DNA from: Magnolia sinica
Taxonomy: Eukaryota; Streptophyta; Magnoliopsida; Magnoliales; Magnoliaceae
NCBI RefSeq assembly: GCF_029962835.1
Contig: NC_080574.1
Coordinates: 24,774,001-24,838,000, forward strand
Length of the DNA: 64,000 bases
Direction of reading: 5' to 3'
Shown here: in pieces, positions 11,885-24,089 of the stretch
Numbering within the stretch: the stretch's first letter is position 1
Layout of the letters: every line of letters begins with the position of its first letter
Translations under genes and position numbers: made by a program
Notes under the pieces: generated by a model
What the model saw: the letters and a program-made list of their open reading frames with translations, nothing else
Database searches by the model: none
What the model was told of the DNA's origin: nothing

Positions 11885-12060
11885 GCCATGTTGGTTTCAA
11901 TGGTGGTCATCCCATCCCATCGTTTCTAGTTCTATGGTTCGTTTGAGCTTTGGATCTGCCTTATTTTGAATTAAAAACCTTGTGTGTTGAAAATTGATGA
12001 ATGGACTGAATATCATGAGAACATGATGGTGGGCTTATAGGGCTTTTTGTTGTCTCAGCG
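11885..12060. mobile_element. Family A right-arm fragment
   Basis: Words TCAATGGTGGTCAT, TTTGGATCTGCCTTATTTT and GAACATGATGGTGGGC occur in the order of a family A right arm. The left arm is missing. Confidence 0.5.
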
Positions 12061-12293
12061 AGGAGTTTCGCCAGGGGTAGCTATACATGAAGGGAGAGAA
12101 GTGCAATAGTGAAACTAGCTGGATTTGGAACCCCTGGATTTGAAATCCTGCTGTTATATTTGGCACCCAGGATTCAAAATCCATATAATCCAAAAGTAAC
12201 CATGTATAGTGTATTTATAGGGGTTTGATTTTAATTACAAAATTTGCTAGGAACTTAATATAGCCTCTCCTTTTCTTTGTGTATAAGTATGTT

Positions 12294-12555
12294 TAGAGCT
12301 GTACACGAGCAGACTAAGGCTCGAGTACTCGCTCGACTCGACTCGGAATACTCGACTCGTACTCAACTCGTGTGATTTTGAGCCGAGTACGAGCGGGTTT
12401 ATAAGGCTCGTTTAGAAAACGAGTAGAGTACGAGTTGAGAAGTACTCAGACTCGGTACTCGACTCGTGTACCGGTATATATAACACGCTTTAAAAAAAAA
12501 CCCTACTCGTCTGGGTCGTTTTCAAACAGCGCCCGTTCAAAAACGAAAACCCCCT

Positions 12556-12605
<50 letters not shown>

Positions 12606-13287
12606 CCAGCGACCGGCCGGCCGTCCCTCTTCTTCCCTCTCTCTCTCTCTCACTCCTCCCCTGTCCCCTGTCCGGCCGTCCCTCTTCTTCCCTCTCTCTC
12701 TCTCGTCCCTGTGGCCTGTCCGGTGCCCTGCACCGCTGGTCCGCTGCACGCAAAGGGTGGAGATACTCGTCCGTCGTCCCTGCCCTGCACGCTCGTCCCT
12801 GCCCTACTCATCCGTCGTCCTTGCCCTGCACGCTCGTCCCTGCCCTACTCGTCCGCAAAGAGTATGAGTCCCTAATCCTTATCCATACTTTCTTTTTCTT
12901 TTTATTATTGTATGCCTAATGTGATTCAAATCTGCCCAATTTTTTGCCATGAGAAAGGCCCACAATCTGTCCATTTTGGACAGCGAGGATGGCCTTAAAT
13001 CTGTCCAATTTTTGGACTGTTAGACGGCCCACAAATTTGTCCAAAATATGGACCTTGGATGGCCTTAAATCTGGCCAATTTCTGCTCGTACTCGAACTCA
13101 CCTCAAAAACTTGGACTCTACTCGACTCGTTTTCTACTCATACTCGGCTTGTACTCGGGCGAGTAGAGTACGAGCAAGGAGTCCATGCTCGTTGGCCGAG
13201 TAGAGTCGAGTACGAGCATGATCGGGCATTAAGAGCCGAGTACGAGTAGTGTGATACTCGGCTCGACTCGACTCGTGTACAGCTCTA
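12294..13287. mobile_element. hAT-like MITE with ACTCG subterminal words
   Basis: Terminal inverted repeats TAGAGCTGTACACGAG and CTCGTGTACAGCTCTA (16 of 16 complementary). The first and last roughly 170 bases are dense in CTCGACTCG / GAGTACGAG words. The interior has a CT microsatellite and a region of repeated CTCGTCCCTGCCCT units (12720-12855). No clear target duplication (4 of 8). Confidence 0.75.
12559..12603. repeat. (CT)22 microsatellite
   Basis: Uninterrupted CT run inside the hAT-like element. More imperfect CT runs follow at about 12640-12705. Confidence 0.95.
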
Positions 13288-13801
13288 CATATCATTCATT
13301 GAAATATATACTTTGCCCGCAAATGATGAAATTACAGGTCTCGGATGGGCCACAAGCACAAAATCACATCCGAGTGACTAAGCAACCATTTTTAACCGTC
13401 GATTTACATGGACAATGTTTGGACGGCATAGATCATTGTATTAAAGTAATTATACTGATGCAATTGACAATCTGATTGTTTTGGAATGTCATTAGTGGGC
13501 TACGTGTCTAATAGATTAATAGCCTAGTGACACACATATTACACATGTAACTCAATCTTGGAAGGATTTATATATAATCCAAGCTTTCGTTTTGGATTTA
13601 GAACCCTTTCTTTGAGGGGATTTGAAACCCAGGTTACTTTATGTGCCAAATATACTAGGGGATTTGAAATCCCCTCGAACCATTGTGCCAAATGATCCCT
13701 TAAGATAAGCTATTATACCTCAAGTTATCTTAGTTATTAAGAAGATGAATGTATTCGGTAAACAACAAACTTACCAACATCTTCTCTTTCGTCTGTCCTT
13801 A

Positions 13802-14314
13802 GGAAGCGGATTGCGTACTGAGTAAACTCTGTGGAATTTACCATGATCTATGTATTTTATCCACTCCGTCCATCTATTTTATTAGATACTTTTATAACAC
13901 GGTTCCAAAATTTAAGGATATCCAAATCTCAAATGCACCACACCACATGAAACAGTGTGAATTGAACTTATACCGTTGCATAATTCTTGATGTCACAGAA
14001 TTTTTATATTAATCTTATATTTGTTTTTTTCCCTTCATCCATGTCTTTGTGATATTATTAACAGCTTGGATGACAAATAGACATCACTGTAGGGCCTAGG
14101 AAGGTTTCAACGGTGGAAATCATTATTCCCACTGTTTCCTGTGGTATGATCCACTTGAGAGTTGGATATGCTTCAACTTTGGGCTCAACGCCTTAAATGA
14201 GCTGAAAAAACGTATGGACGGTGTGGATAAACCACTTATTTTCACGGTGGGCCCAACAGAGTTTACTCAGTACGATAAGAGCGTACTGAGTAACTCAGTA
14301 CGCAATCCGATTCC
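13802..14314. mobile_element. Family A foldback MITE with 9-bp target duplication
   Basis: The termini are inverted: GGAAGCGGATTGCGTACTGA on the left, and CAGTACGCAATCCGATTCC on the right. The flanking 9-mers ctgtcctta (13793-13801) and ctatcctta (14315-14323) match at 8 of 9. The right end carries an extra duplicated GTACTGAGT block. A 9-bp duplication with long inverted arms is typical of Mutator-like elements (established); membership here is inferred. Confidence 0.8.
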
Positions 14315-14500
14315 CTATCCTTATGGCTCTCTTGAAGGTAACTTATGAAAGCAAAAAAACTAAAAATAAATAATTAAAGTAATTAGGTACTTTTGAGTAA
14401 AATATAACTTATAACTAATCATAAAACAAACTTACTTACCTGAAATAAGTCACTTACCTACTATTGTAAGTAAAAGAAATAACTTATTTAGTGGTATTCG

Positions 14501-15766
14501 AGCCCATTTGGATACTACCAAATAAGTTACTTTTCAACTGATATAAAGTAATTAAGTTATTTTTTTCACTTAGGTTAGTTTTGTAAGTATTATTATAAAA
14601 GTAATTTATTAGTTAAAAGCTACTTATCTTAATAAGTTTTTTTTTTAACTTTTTTACTTTTTTCACTCTCATGGTACATGTCTAAGGAAGGTCACTCTCA
14701 CAATCCATATCCAAGATGGGCCTCCATGATAGATGACCTCATGTATAAATATGGCTCAAATGGATGGTCCACATCAAAGGTCGGCTCATAATGATAAAAG
14801 GCCGACATCTAAAGCGAGCTGATATGATAGACAACCCACTTTAAAGGTGAGGCCTACATGGTAGATGATCCATATCAAAGGTGGGGTCCGCATAATGGGC
14901 ATTGGACATTAAAGTTGGGCCCCACATGATGGATGACCCATATTGAGGTGGCCCCACATGATGGACGATCCATATCAAAGATCAACCCCTAATAATGAAT
15001 GACCCATATCCAAGGCAAGCTCTGAAGGATGGGCGACCCATATAAAAGGTGGGGCACATATGATGAATAGTCCACATCAAAGTTGGGCTCCACATAATGG
15101 GCAATTAATAATGGTATGCCTCACATGATGAATGGTTCACTTCAATGTGAGCTCCACATGATGGATGGTCCACATCAAAGGCCCACACTAATTATGAGTA
15201 GCCCATATTGAAGGCAAGTTCCGCATGATGGATGGCCGACATCAGAGGTGGGGCCACCTCAATATGGATCATCAATCATGTGGGGCCCAACATCAATGTC
15301 CATTGCCCATTATGTGGAGCTCGCCTTTATGTAAACCATCTATCATGCAAGCCCCACCTTCGAAGTAGGTCGTCCATTATGCATGCCCACTTTGGATATG
15401 GGTTATTTCTCAGTATGGGCTTACCTTTAATATGGACCATCCATTACATGGGCCCGCATTGATATGGGTTCATCCAACATGTGGGACCCACTTTTGATGT
15501 GGATCATCTATCATGTTAGCCACACCTTTGATGGGGAGGGTCCGATATGTGGGGCCATGTTTGATATTGACCAAGAGAGCTCTTTTAACATGGATACAAA
15601 GAAAGGAAAGTGAAAAAATAATAACTACAAAAGCTAAAACTAAAAAACTTATTGAAATAAGTAACTTTTGGCACATAAGTTACTTTTACAATAATGTATA
15701 CTAAACTAACTTAAGTGCAAAAAAAGAGTAAATAAGTTAAAACCTAACTTATTTGGTGGTATGCCC
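14501..15766. mobile_element. TIR element with arms of about 170 bp enclosing an inverted minisatellite
   Basis: Left end ATACTACCAAATAAGTTAC; right end AACTTATTTGGTGGTATGCC, inverted. The arms are AT-rich and complementary for about 170 bases. Between them, 14690-15250 is a degenerate repeat of about 35 bp with the core CATGATGGATGGTCCACATC. 15250-15590 carries the same unit inverted (core GATGTGGATCATCTATCATG). The element as a whole could fold into one long hairpin. No transposase frame. Confidence 0.75.
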
Positions 15767-16212
15767 TTAAATCTATTTTAAAACCCAAAGTTATAACTCT
15801 TCCACTGATTAATTACATAGATAAAATTGTCATAGATACTTACCTTATATATAAATAAAAATTGGACTTGATTATCAAAACTAATTTTTGTCTTAATTTC
15901 GGTTTATGATGTGGCCACGGATGAAGCCTTTGAGTTTCCCAGTTTCCTGCGTCTGTGGTCCTGGTTTCCTCACCTCCAAAAGAGAAGAACTTTGATACTC
16001 TTTAGAGTGTGACGGATGGTACGCAATCATACAAAAGTTTCACACATGCCACCTTAAACTATATAGGCTTGGATAGTGGGGCCCACTTTTTAGATGGTTT
16101 ATAAAACACTTAACTGGTCGATTACTTGATATCTAATGGACCTAAACATGAAAAATAATCATTGGCTTTGAATTTTTAGAAGAGATTTCTCATTATTATT
16201 AATAGTAATTTA

Positions 16213-16811
16213 GGGGGTGTTTGGAGCATGGTATTGGGAAGGATTAGGTGGGATGAGATTAGAAAAACCTAATTATTATGTATGGCAGCAATTGTCCCCT
16301 GTCACTATGGGATAAGCTAAGCTTAACTCCATGCTATGTTTGTAATACAGTGGTACATTGAATGGATATACTCAGTATCATTTCAAACTATTGAGAATAA
16401 CACATGTTATATCTAAATAGTTCATCTGTTTTGTAACCTCATTTTATGGCATGAGCCTAAAAACGAGGCAGATCCAAAACTTATGTAGTCCCAAAGAAGT
16501 TTTCAACGGTAGGTATTCAATGCCCACTGCTTTCTATGGTGGGGTCCACTTGAGCTTTAGATCTATCTGACTTTTTGGCCCATGCTCTAAAATGATTTCA
16601 AAAAATGGGTGGACAGTGTAGATATAGCCCACACATTATGGTGGGACCTATACAACTTGTTAACATTGAGTGGAATTGGCACAAGACCAATGCAATTCCA
16701 TCTAATCTAATTCCAAGCTTTTTCATTTTTCACGATGAGAGGAATCGGCACTTGGCCAAATGCAATTCCATCCCACCTAATCCCATCTAATACAATGGGC
16801 CAAACGCCTCC
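16213..16811. mobile_element. PIF/Harbinger-like MITE (TTA target site)
   Basis: Left terminus GGGGGTGTTTGGAGCATGG, right terminus GGGCCAAACGCCTCC, with GGGATTAGGTGGGAT words inside both arms. TTA is present on both flanks (16210-16212 and 16812-16814). A 3-bp TTA duplication is typical of PIF/Harbinger and Tourist-like elements. Part of a family A element (about 16385-16665) lies inside. A related fragment is at 24950-25125. Confidence 0.75.
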
Positions 16812-16814
16812 TTA

Positions 16815-17177
16815 GGGCTTGTTTGCCCGGGCAGATCCCTTGATATTAGGTGGGATGAGATCAATTTTAAGGCAATGATGGTGGTATCAAGGGATTGTCT
16901 TAAGATCCATGGGATTGCTTATATTCGTTACAAGTTCATTGGGTCCGTTTGGCCCGCCGTGCATATCTCAAGATTTTACTTTCCAATCCATCCAACCAAG
17001 GGATAGGATCAATTTTAAGGTAATGATGGTGACGTCAGTGGATTGTCTTAGGATCCATGGGATTGCTCATTTCCCGAGACAAGTTCACCGGATCTGTTTG
17101 GCTGGTCCTGCCTATCCCAGAATATTGCCGATCCCATCCCTCCTAATACCGTGGGATCTGCCTGGCCAAACAGGCCC
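16815..17177. mobile_element. PIF/Harbinger-like MITE, abutting its neighbour across one shared TTA
   Basis: Termini GGGCTTGTTTGCCCGGGCAG and CTGCCTGGCCAAACAGGCCC are inverted. TTA flanks at 16812-16814 and 17178-17180. Internally it is a partial direct duplication: GATCCATGGGATTGCT occurs twice. The close relative in PP2C intron 1 is 31320-31680. Confidence 0.8.
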
Positions 17178-17739
17178 TTAGGTTATGAGCTATCTACGGC
17201 GGCTTCCATGAGTTAGACGGTTCAATTTGAGTTACATATATGCACGTGAACAAATGCAAGCGCCTGCATATTATCCATCATACTCTGCCAGAGTATCAAT
17301 TAACTCCACAAAAGTCAGGGTTGTTGAGGCTTGAGAGTTTGGGCCTACAACTATTTATAGCTGTAGTATCTGATCACGTTGATTTGTCCTTTCATTTTCA
17401 ACCAAGTGGGAGGTTTTGAGTTTGGACGGTTGGATCCGGAAGGGATGTTTACGTTCGACGGCTAAAATGCGGGAGGTGGTTTGGTGAATCCAAACCGTCC
17501 ATGTAGTGAAACATTACCATTGACGGTGGTTTCCTACCACAAACAATAGTATGGATTACATTATCCATATGAACAGAAGCCTTTAAATGGAGGGTCAACG
17601 TGAAAATGGATTCAACCGAAGAAATTCATCAGTTCGATGTGATTTTCAACCTAGCGCCACTCACTTTACCACTAGAGGCAGAGATCGGATCCAGGACGCG
17701 GATTTCCCGCGAAAGCATTCCGCAGGAAAGTATGCTGGG

Positions 17740-17990
17740 TGGGGCGCACCGCCATGTTTGTGGGAAATCTACACCGTTCATTCGTTTTTTGAGATCAATT
17801 TAAGCTAAGAGAAAAAAAAAAGGAGGTGATACAAAACTCAAGTAGGCCACACGAGAGGGAAATTTGGGGAAAGAAATGCCTACCGTTGAAACCTTTCTGG
17901 GCTCCACCTTGATGTTTATGTACCATCCAAACCGATCCACCTCCGTCACTTGTATGTGTCCCTTCCTGATCCAGTAGATCATAGTGGGCC
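17740..17990. mobile_element. Family A fragment
   Basis: Contains the left-arm words CTACACCGTTCATTCG and TACCGTTGAAACCTTTCTGG plus part of the loop (CACCTTGATGTTTATGTACC). The right arm is absent. The region 17308-17739 before it holds no recognisable gene. Confidence 0.5.
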
Positions 17991-18370
17991 CCTTTGTACT
18001 AACTCCCTGGCCATTTTTATTTAATAGGAAGGAGGAATTTATGACGTTGGGCCACCTTCTAAAACGTTATCGACTTTGGGAGCTATTTATAGCCCGCTAT
18101 CCATTTTTATTTAATAGGGAAGAGGAATTTAAGACGTTGGATGGTGATCCACTTTGGCAGCTATTTATACCCATGCAGCGTATGAGGCTTGATACTCAGG
18201 CCCAAAATCAGATTGGTTGAGCAAATGGTAACTTCTGGAGTTTGAGCTGGGGGACAGCTTGACTCGACTTGGATCAAACCGAGCTCAAATCGTGTGCATA
18301 TGAAACAAATATCATTTTTTTTCTTAATTTTTATGTTCCTTAATCTTTAAACCTATTGCTTTTGTTTTAC

Positions 18371-18515
18371 AAACAGTGGGCGAAGGTCAGCCTAACTCTA
18401 GCCCTAGTTCACACTTCACTGTTAGCACCGCCACTAGGGAATCAATACCAAGACCTCAGTGTTGAAACTAGGTATATTTCACTTAGTTTACCACTTGAGC
18501 CATGGATCAGCTGTA
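18371..18515 (-). mobile_element. tRNA-derived SINE with A and B boxes
   Basis: On the minus strand: a head with CATGGCTCAAGTGG (A-box-like), then GGTCTTGGTATTGATTCCC (B-box-like), then GGTGCTAACAGTGAAGTGTG. A T-rich stretch lies on the low-coordinate side, where the A-rich tail is expected. Same family as 9692, 40854 and 48086. Confidence 0.7.
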
Positions 18516-18579
18516 TGCTGCATTTGTAGTTATACAATCAAATAGGCATAAAATTTGGTTCGTGGTACATCTAAAATTG

Positions 18580-18690
18580 GACCGAACATTTAAATATAGT
18601 TTAATCTTAATTACTCATATACCACGTGCACAATGTCTAAGTGCCTGCGTATCACCATCACCCTATGCAAGAGTATCAAAGTTTATCAAC
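18580..18690. mobile_element. Family B right-end fragment
   Basis: AAGTGCCTGCGTATCACCAT followed by GCAAGAGTATCAAAGTTT is the typical family B right terminus. The matching left end was not found. Confidence 0.5.
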
Positions 18691-19259
18691 TTAGTCTGCG
18701 TGAGTTAAAGCACTTTAAGTGTTTCGAACAACCTAACACGTGGTGGTCATCTGTCTCTCTCTCTGGCATGACATCTACGTTAATAGTTAGGTGGGGCCCA
18801 ACGTAAATAATGCCCTGACCCATAGCTCATGTTAGTCCTCTCATCTTGTGGAACTCGGATTGCGTCCTACCCCGCCGTCTCCGGCTGGGAACGGGCAGGA
18901 GCTTTGAGTGGCCACCGTGATGCACTGGTCTTATCCACACCGTCCACCCATTCTTCCGTGTCGTTTCATGATATAACATCAAAATTTAGGCATATCCAAG
19001 GCTCAGGTGGATCACACCACAGGAAGCAGTAGTGATAATGGTTCTAACCGTTGAACACTTTTTTAGCACCCACCGTGATGTTTATTTTCCATTTAACCTG
19101 TTCATAAAGTTACATAGACTTGATGAAGAGAAAACTCAAATATCAGCTTCATCCAAAACTTATGTGGCCTTTAGAAAATATCAACAGTAGGAATTTAATC
19201 TCTATTGTGTATTCCACATCTGTCTTGGATCTGCCTCAACTTTCAGCTTATATCCTAAA

Positions 19260-20068
19260 TGTTGGGGGCCTTGCACAAAACCTTAGGATCTAGCCTCCCA
19301 AAACAAATCAGAATTATGGGATAATAAAGCAATAAAATAAATCAAAGCATAAACCATACCACACAAGAGATTTTTACGTAGAAAACCCTCAAAGAGGTAA
19401 AAATCATAGGACCTAGTCTAAATCAACAATCCACTATAAAGTAGAACGTTACAACCTTCTTCACTCACGTAGAAGTAGATAAATAATAAAAGAATAGAAG
19501 AAAAATGGAGAGATCTAACTAATTACGAGGACGTAAAAGCGCTGAGATATCGAGTGCACAATAGATCACCTATATGAGCACAATCTCCCTTACACAAGCT
19601 TCCTCTCTCTTTTTCTCTATCTCTCTTTCTCTCTCTCACATTTGATAGCTTTAATCTCTTTAGTAAACCCTTGCAAAGCTTTAGAAAACTCTCTTACATT
19701 GCTTAGAAAGGCCCTAAGCACCCCTATTTATAGTTTAGGAAACTCCCTTTCGCACCCCTTGCGAAAGGGCCTCAGATTTCCGTAGTTCGTGCAAGATCTA
19801 GACTCAAATCTGTGTAGCCTCGACTGGTTAAGCAGGCTGCTCGACTGGTCGAGACTATTCACTCGACCTGTCGAGTCAAGCCCTCGATTGGTCGAGCACT
19901 GTTCACTGAGCTCGCTGGACTTTGAGTCGAGTGACCCTCGACTAGTCAAGCACTGTTCACTCGACCGGTCGAGCAGTCCACTCGATTGGTCGAGCAACAC
20001 AGTGAAACACTCCAATTTTCAACCGCCTGCACTATCCCTCCTCTGAACTGAGGAGGAAAACCCCATCA
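19260..20068 (-). repeat. 3' LTR of the copia element
   Basis: Starts TGTTGGGGGCC and ends CCCCATCA on the plus strand. Contains CT-rich runs (about 19600-19640) and several TCGACTGGTCGAG-like words (19850-20000). The adjacent polypurine tract is at 20069-20083. Confidence 0.9.
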
Positions 20069-20632
20069 AATCTCCCCCTTTCCGACTAAGGAGGGATTCA
20101 CTTTCTTCAAGCCAGCCTGGTTTCTACAAACCTCAAACTTACCCTTGAGCAAAGCCTTGGTCATCATGTCTGACCCATTATCGTCTGTATGGACCTTCTC
20201 AAGTTGTAACACCTTTTGTTCTAAAGTATCCCTGATCCAGTGATACCGAATCTCTATGGGCTTCAACTTGCAATACTGACTTGGATTCTTACTCAAGTGT
20301 ATAGTACTTTGACTATCGCAATAGACCACGTGTTGCTCCTGCTTCAGGCTAAATTCATGTAGGAACCTTTTCATTCAAAGCATCTCTTTACATGCCTCTG
20401 TGACTGTAATGTATTCGGCCTCTGTTGTCAACAATGCTATGACCTTCTGTAGCTTGCTCTGCCAAGAAACCGCTCCCCCCACAAATGTGAACATGAACCC
20501 CGATGTAGACTTCCTGGAGTCTGTGTCGCCTGCCATATCTACATCTGTGTAGCCCTCTAACACAGGTTTTTCGTCACCATAGTATAGGCTCAACCTGGAT
20601 GAGCCTCTTAGATACCGCAGTATCCATTTCAC
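20066..20632 (-). pseudogene. Copia RNase H domain, in pieces
   Basis: Two consecutive minus-strand frames. The first (20375-20632) has MKWILRYLRG, GYTDVDMAGDTDSRKSTSG and TTEAEYI; the second (20066-20374) has YCDSQSTIHLSKNP and RYHWIRD. These are the catalytic and flanking motifs of copia RNase H. Interrupted between the two frames (stop near 20375). Confidence 0.88.
20069..20083 (-). other. Copia polypurine tract
   Basis: Reads GGAAAGGGGGAGATT on the minus strand, directly next to the 3' LTR. This is the expected plus-strand primer site for reverse transcription. Confidence 0.8.
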
Positions 20633-20761
20633 CGTTGCTTAATGCTCTTTGCTAGGATTGGCAAGATACCGGTTGACAACACCAACCGCATATGTTATGT
20701 CTAGGCATGTACACACCATAACATACATTAAACTTCCTACTGCTGACGTGTAGGGTATCTT

Positions 20762-21733
20762 CTACATCTCTTCCACCTCTGTCTTCGTCCTGGGACACTG
20801 CCTGTCGCTCAATCTGAAGTGACAATCCAGTGGAGTACTGACCGGCTTCGCTGCATTCATATTAAACCGCTCTAGGACTTTCTCAATATACCCCTCTTGT
20901 GACAGCCAAAGCTTCCTGCTGCTTCTGTCACGAGTTATCTTCATGCCTAAGATCTGTTTAGCCAGGTCCAAGTCTTTCATCGCAAACGACTTGCCCAGCT
21001 CCTGTTTCAACCTGTCGATCTTCTTGATGTCTTTTCCCATGATGAGTATATCATCAACGTATAATGGCAAAACTAAGAAATCACCATCTAAAAATTTACG
21101 CGTGAACACACAGTGATCCGACTCCGTTTTGTCATACCCATGCTTCAACATAAACGAGTCGAACTTCTTGTACCATTGTCGTGGAGCTTGTTTCAGCCCA
21201 TACAAGCTCTTCCTCAGCCTACACACCATATGCTCTTTGCCCTTGACTTCGAACCCCTCTGGTTGGTGCATGTAGATCTCTTCTTCCAGCTCACCATGGA
21301 GAAAAGTAGTTTTAACATTTAACTGCTCTATCTCTAGATCCATGCTAATCGCCAACCCAAGCAACACCCGTATGGATGTTATCTTCACCACTGGTGAGAA
21401 TATTTTCTCGAAGTCTATGCCTTTCCTCTGACCAAACCCATTCACCACAAGTCTGGCTTTGAACCTCGTTTGTGAATTCTTCTTCTCAACCTTCTTTCCG
21501 AACACCCACTTGTTGCTCAAAGCTTTCTTGCCCTTAGGCAATTTCACCATTTCATAGGTGTGGTTATTATGCAAAGATTTCATATCTTCTTGCACAGCTT
21601 TCAACCACTCCCCCTTATGCTCCTCGACTATGACCTCAGAATAATCTTCTGGCTCTCCCCCATCAATGAGCATAATGTACTCATGCGGCGAGTATCTCTT
21701 GGACAGCTGTCCGTCCCTAGATGATTTCCTCAC
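20762..21733 (-). pseudogene. Copia reverse transcriptase domain
   Basis: A 323-residue open frame with the classic run of copia motifs: WLKAVQEDMKSL, KWVFGKKVE, FKARLVVNGF, FSPVVKITSIR, LNVKTTFLHGELEEEIYM, PEGFE, SLYGLKQAPRQWY, and the catalytic YVDD at 21050-21061. Where most copia elements read DVKTAFL, this copy has NVKTTFL, so the first metal-binding aspartate appears mutated. Frames up- and downstream are broken by stops. Confidence 0.92.
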
Positions 21734-21829
21734 CTATGCCTCAAGAAGTGGATCAAGTGGGGGCTGCTCCCCTGGTCCATCTTCTAAAGGAACTCCCTTG
21801 TCCTCTACACCTTGTTGTACTCTCCCGTC

Positions 21830-22862
21830 ATCAGACACTACGGGAGGAATAATCGGATCTGTCCTCTAACTCACCTGAACTAGGCTGGTTCTTCTCTGAC
21901 TTACCAATTTCTTCTATATAGTGATCTTCAAAGAAAACCACATTTCTGCTCCTCACGAGTTTCTTTTCGGTCGAATTCCACAATCTGTAACCGAACTTTT
22001 CATCACCGTACCCCAAGAATACACACTACATGATCTTCATATCGAGCTTGGACCTCTCGTCCTTTGGTACGTGAACAGATGCCCTGCATCCAAACACCCT
22101 GAGATGACTGTACAATGGATCATGTCCGGTTCACACCTTCTCAGGCACTTCTCCATTCAACGGGGCTAATGAAGACCTGTTTATCAGATACACTGCTGTA
22201 TACATTGCTTTTCCTCAGAACGTCTTGGGCAATTTCGTATGGGATAACATGTATCTGATTCTCTCTACAATGGTGCGATTCATTCGCTCAGCTACATCAT
22301 TATGTTGGGGGGTCTTGGGAACCGTCTATTCATGTCGTATATCCAGGGACTTACAATACTCATAAAAGTCGCCAATGTATTCACTACCATTGTCAGTGCG
22401 GATGCACTTCAATGATCTGCCTATCTCTCTCTCGACCATAGCATGAAATAATTTAAATACACCAAAGACCTCGTCCTTAGATTTCAAAGCATAAACTCAA
22501 ACCTTCTTAGATGCATCATCTATAAAAGTGACAAAATACAATGCCCCACCCAAGATTTTTATCCTCATAGGACCACAAACATCAGAATAAACAAAATCTA
22601 ATGCATGCACTTTATTAATAAGAGAAACAGTTTTAACAAATGAAACTCTATACTATTTTCCTGATAAACAATTAATACAAGTTTTGAGAGGTATACATGC
22701 CACGTCTGTAAGGAGCCGCTTCCTCGCTAGTACCTGAAGCCCTTTTCCACTCATGTGACCTAAATGCCTGTGCCACATGTCAATAGTTGAATCTTCCACT
22801 ACGTTCAACCCACCCTTGCACACACTGACACTTGCCTTGTAAAAGATGCAACAATTCTTTCC
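21830..22862 (-). pseudogene. Copia integrase region with in-frame stops
   Basis: On the minus strand the translation shows a zinc-finger stretch with WHRHLGH and CINCLSGK, then YSDVCGPM, FIDDAS, RTDNGSEY and PQHNDVAERMNRTI, then FLGYGDEKFGYRLWN. These are integrase core and C-terminal motifs. Several in-frame stops interrupt it. Confidence 0.85.
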
Positions 22863-23162
22863 TCAGACTGCAATCAACGAACCCTTGATGAGCTTCCAGC
22901 GCCCACAAGCAAACCGGCTTTCATAGCCATCATTATTCAACCTTCCCGTCGACATCAAGTTGAAGCGAAGGTCTGGGATATGCCTCACATCCCTGAGAAC
23001 CAATGTGCAGCCCACATCGGTCTTCACACAAATATCATCGACCCCTGCGATCTTCGATACGTCATAATTTTTCATCTTCATGGTCCCATAGTCACCTAAC
23101 TTATAGCTTGTGAAGAAGTCTCTACGTGGAGTCACATGAAAAGAGGCTCCCGAGTCAATCAC
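22863..23162 (-). pseudogene. Copia aspartic protease region
   Basis: The open frame begins MIDSGASFHVTPRRDFF, which has the active-site DSGAS motif of copia proteases. It continues with LVLRDVRHIPDLRFNL, the usual sequence near the protease/integrase boundary. Confidence 0.9.
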
Positions 23163-23299
23163 CCAGTCAGTATCTTAACTCGTAGCCGTAAGACATATTG
23201 TGATCCGCTGAAAGAATAACTACAATGTCGCCATCAGAAGCGACCGTAGTAGAGTCTGATTCATCTTCCTTCTCCTTTCATTTTCCTTTCTTGTCGTTC

Positions 23300-24039
23300 T
23301 TATTCTTACGACATTCATGCTTATAGTGGTCATTCTTGCCACAATTCCAGCATTCAACATCTTTCCTAGTACTCGACTTGTCTCTTGATTTATCTCGAAC
23401 CTTCCTGCCCTTCCTGTTCTTTCCTCTCTCCCGTTCTTGTGTCACAAGGGCCTCTTGCTGAGTAGACCCCTAAGACTTCCTCCTTGTCTCCTCATTAAAG
23501 AGACAGCTAGTTACCTGTTTCATGAATATCTTTCTGTCTGGCGCGGAGTTACTTAGAGACATCACCAATGTCTCCCAACTGTCAGGCAACGAACTAAGCA
23601 ATAGTAAAGTCTGCAATTCATCATCCAAGACCATCTTCATAGCTGAGAGCTGGTTCACTATATTGCTGACCTTATTCATGTGCTCGGCCACAGAATCAAC
23701 ATCTTTGAACTTAAGATTCACAAGTCGTCTAATCAGAAAAATCTTATTACCGGCTGTCTTCCTCTCATACAGCCCTTGTAATTTCCATTATAAGCTAGCG
23801 GCTGAGGTCTCTGTAGACACATGGTGGAATACAGAATCGTCCAACCATTGTCTAATAAACTCCACCACCTTTCAGTCCATCTTCTTCCAATCATCATCAT
23901 ACATATTCTTAAATTTTGTTGATATGCCTAAAATTGGAAAATATAAGTCTTTGTAATAAAGGAAGACATCCATTTTAGCCTTCCATATGGTCCAGTTAGA
24001 ACCGTTGAGGCTGATCATCCTTGATGAGCCACCTTCCAT
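23300..24039 (-). pseudogene. Copia gag with in-frame stops
   Basis: A gag-type start (ATG at 24039-24037) gives NWTIWKAKMDVFLYYKD, typical of copia gag. In-frame stops follow near 23868 and 23790. A later open part (23470-23721) has LLLLSSLPDSWETLV. The zinc knuckle CWNCGKNDHYKHEC (CX2CX4HX4C) is at about 23311-23352. Confidence 0.85.
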
Positions 24040-24074
24040 AATTCAAAACTGATCCTACCCGTTCAATGAACTTA

Positions 24075-24086
24075 GCTTTGATACCA
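24075..24086 (-). other. Copia primer binding site
   Basis: TGGTATCAAAGC on the minus strand, next to the 5' LTR. It matches the 3' end complement of initiator methionine tRNA (TGGTATCAGAGC) at 11 of 12 bases. Confidence 0.8.
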
Positions 24087-24089
24087 CTT

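Larger units (their letters stand above)
15980..17307. mobile_element. Family B MITE split by two PIF/Harbinger-like MITEs
   Basis: Left end GAACTTTGATACTCTTTAGAG; right end CATACTCTGCCAGAGTATCA. Without the insert at 16213-17177 the element is about 365 bases, the normal family B length. Confidence 0.75.

Noticed and set aside
12435-12875. 146-codon frame rich in Ser-Leu repeats
   Set aside because: It is the translation of the CT microsatellite and GC-rich repeats inside a hAT-like MITE.
12286-13295. Target duplication around the hAT-like element at 12294
   Set aside because: agtatgtt and catatcat match at only 4 of 8 positions.
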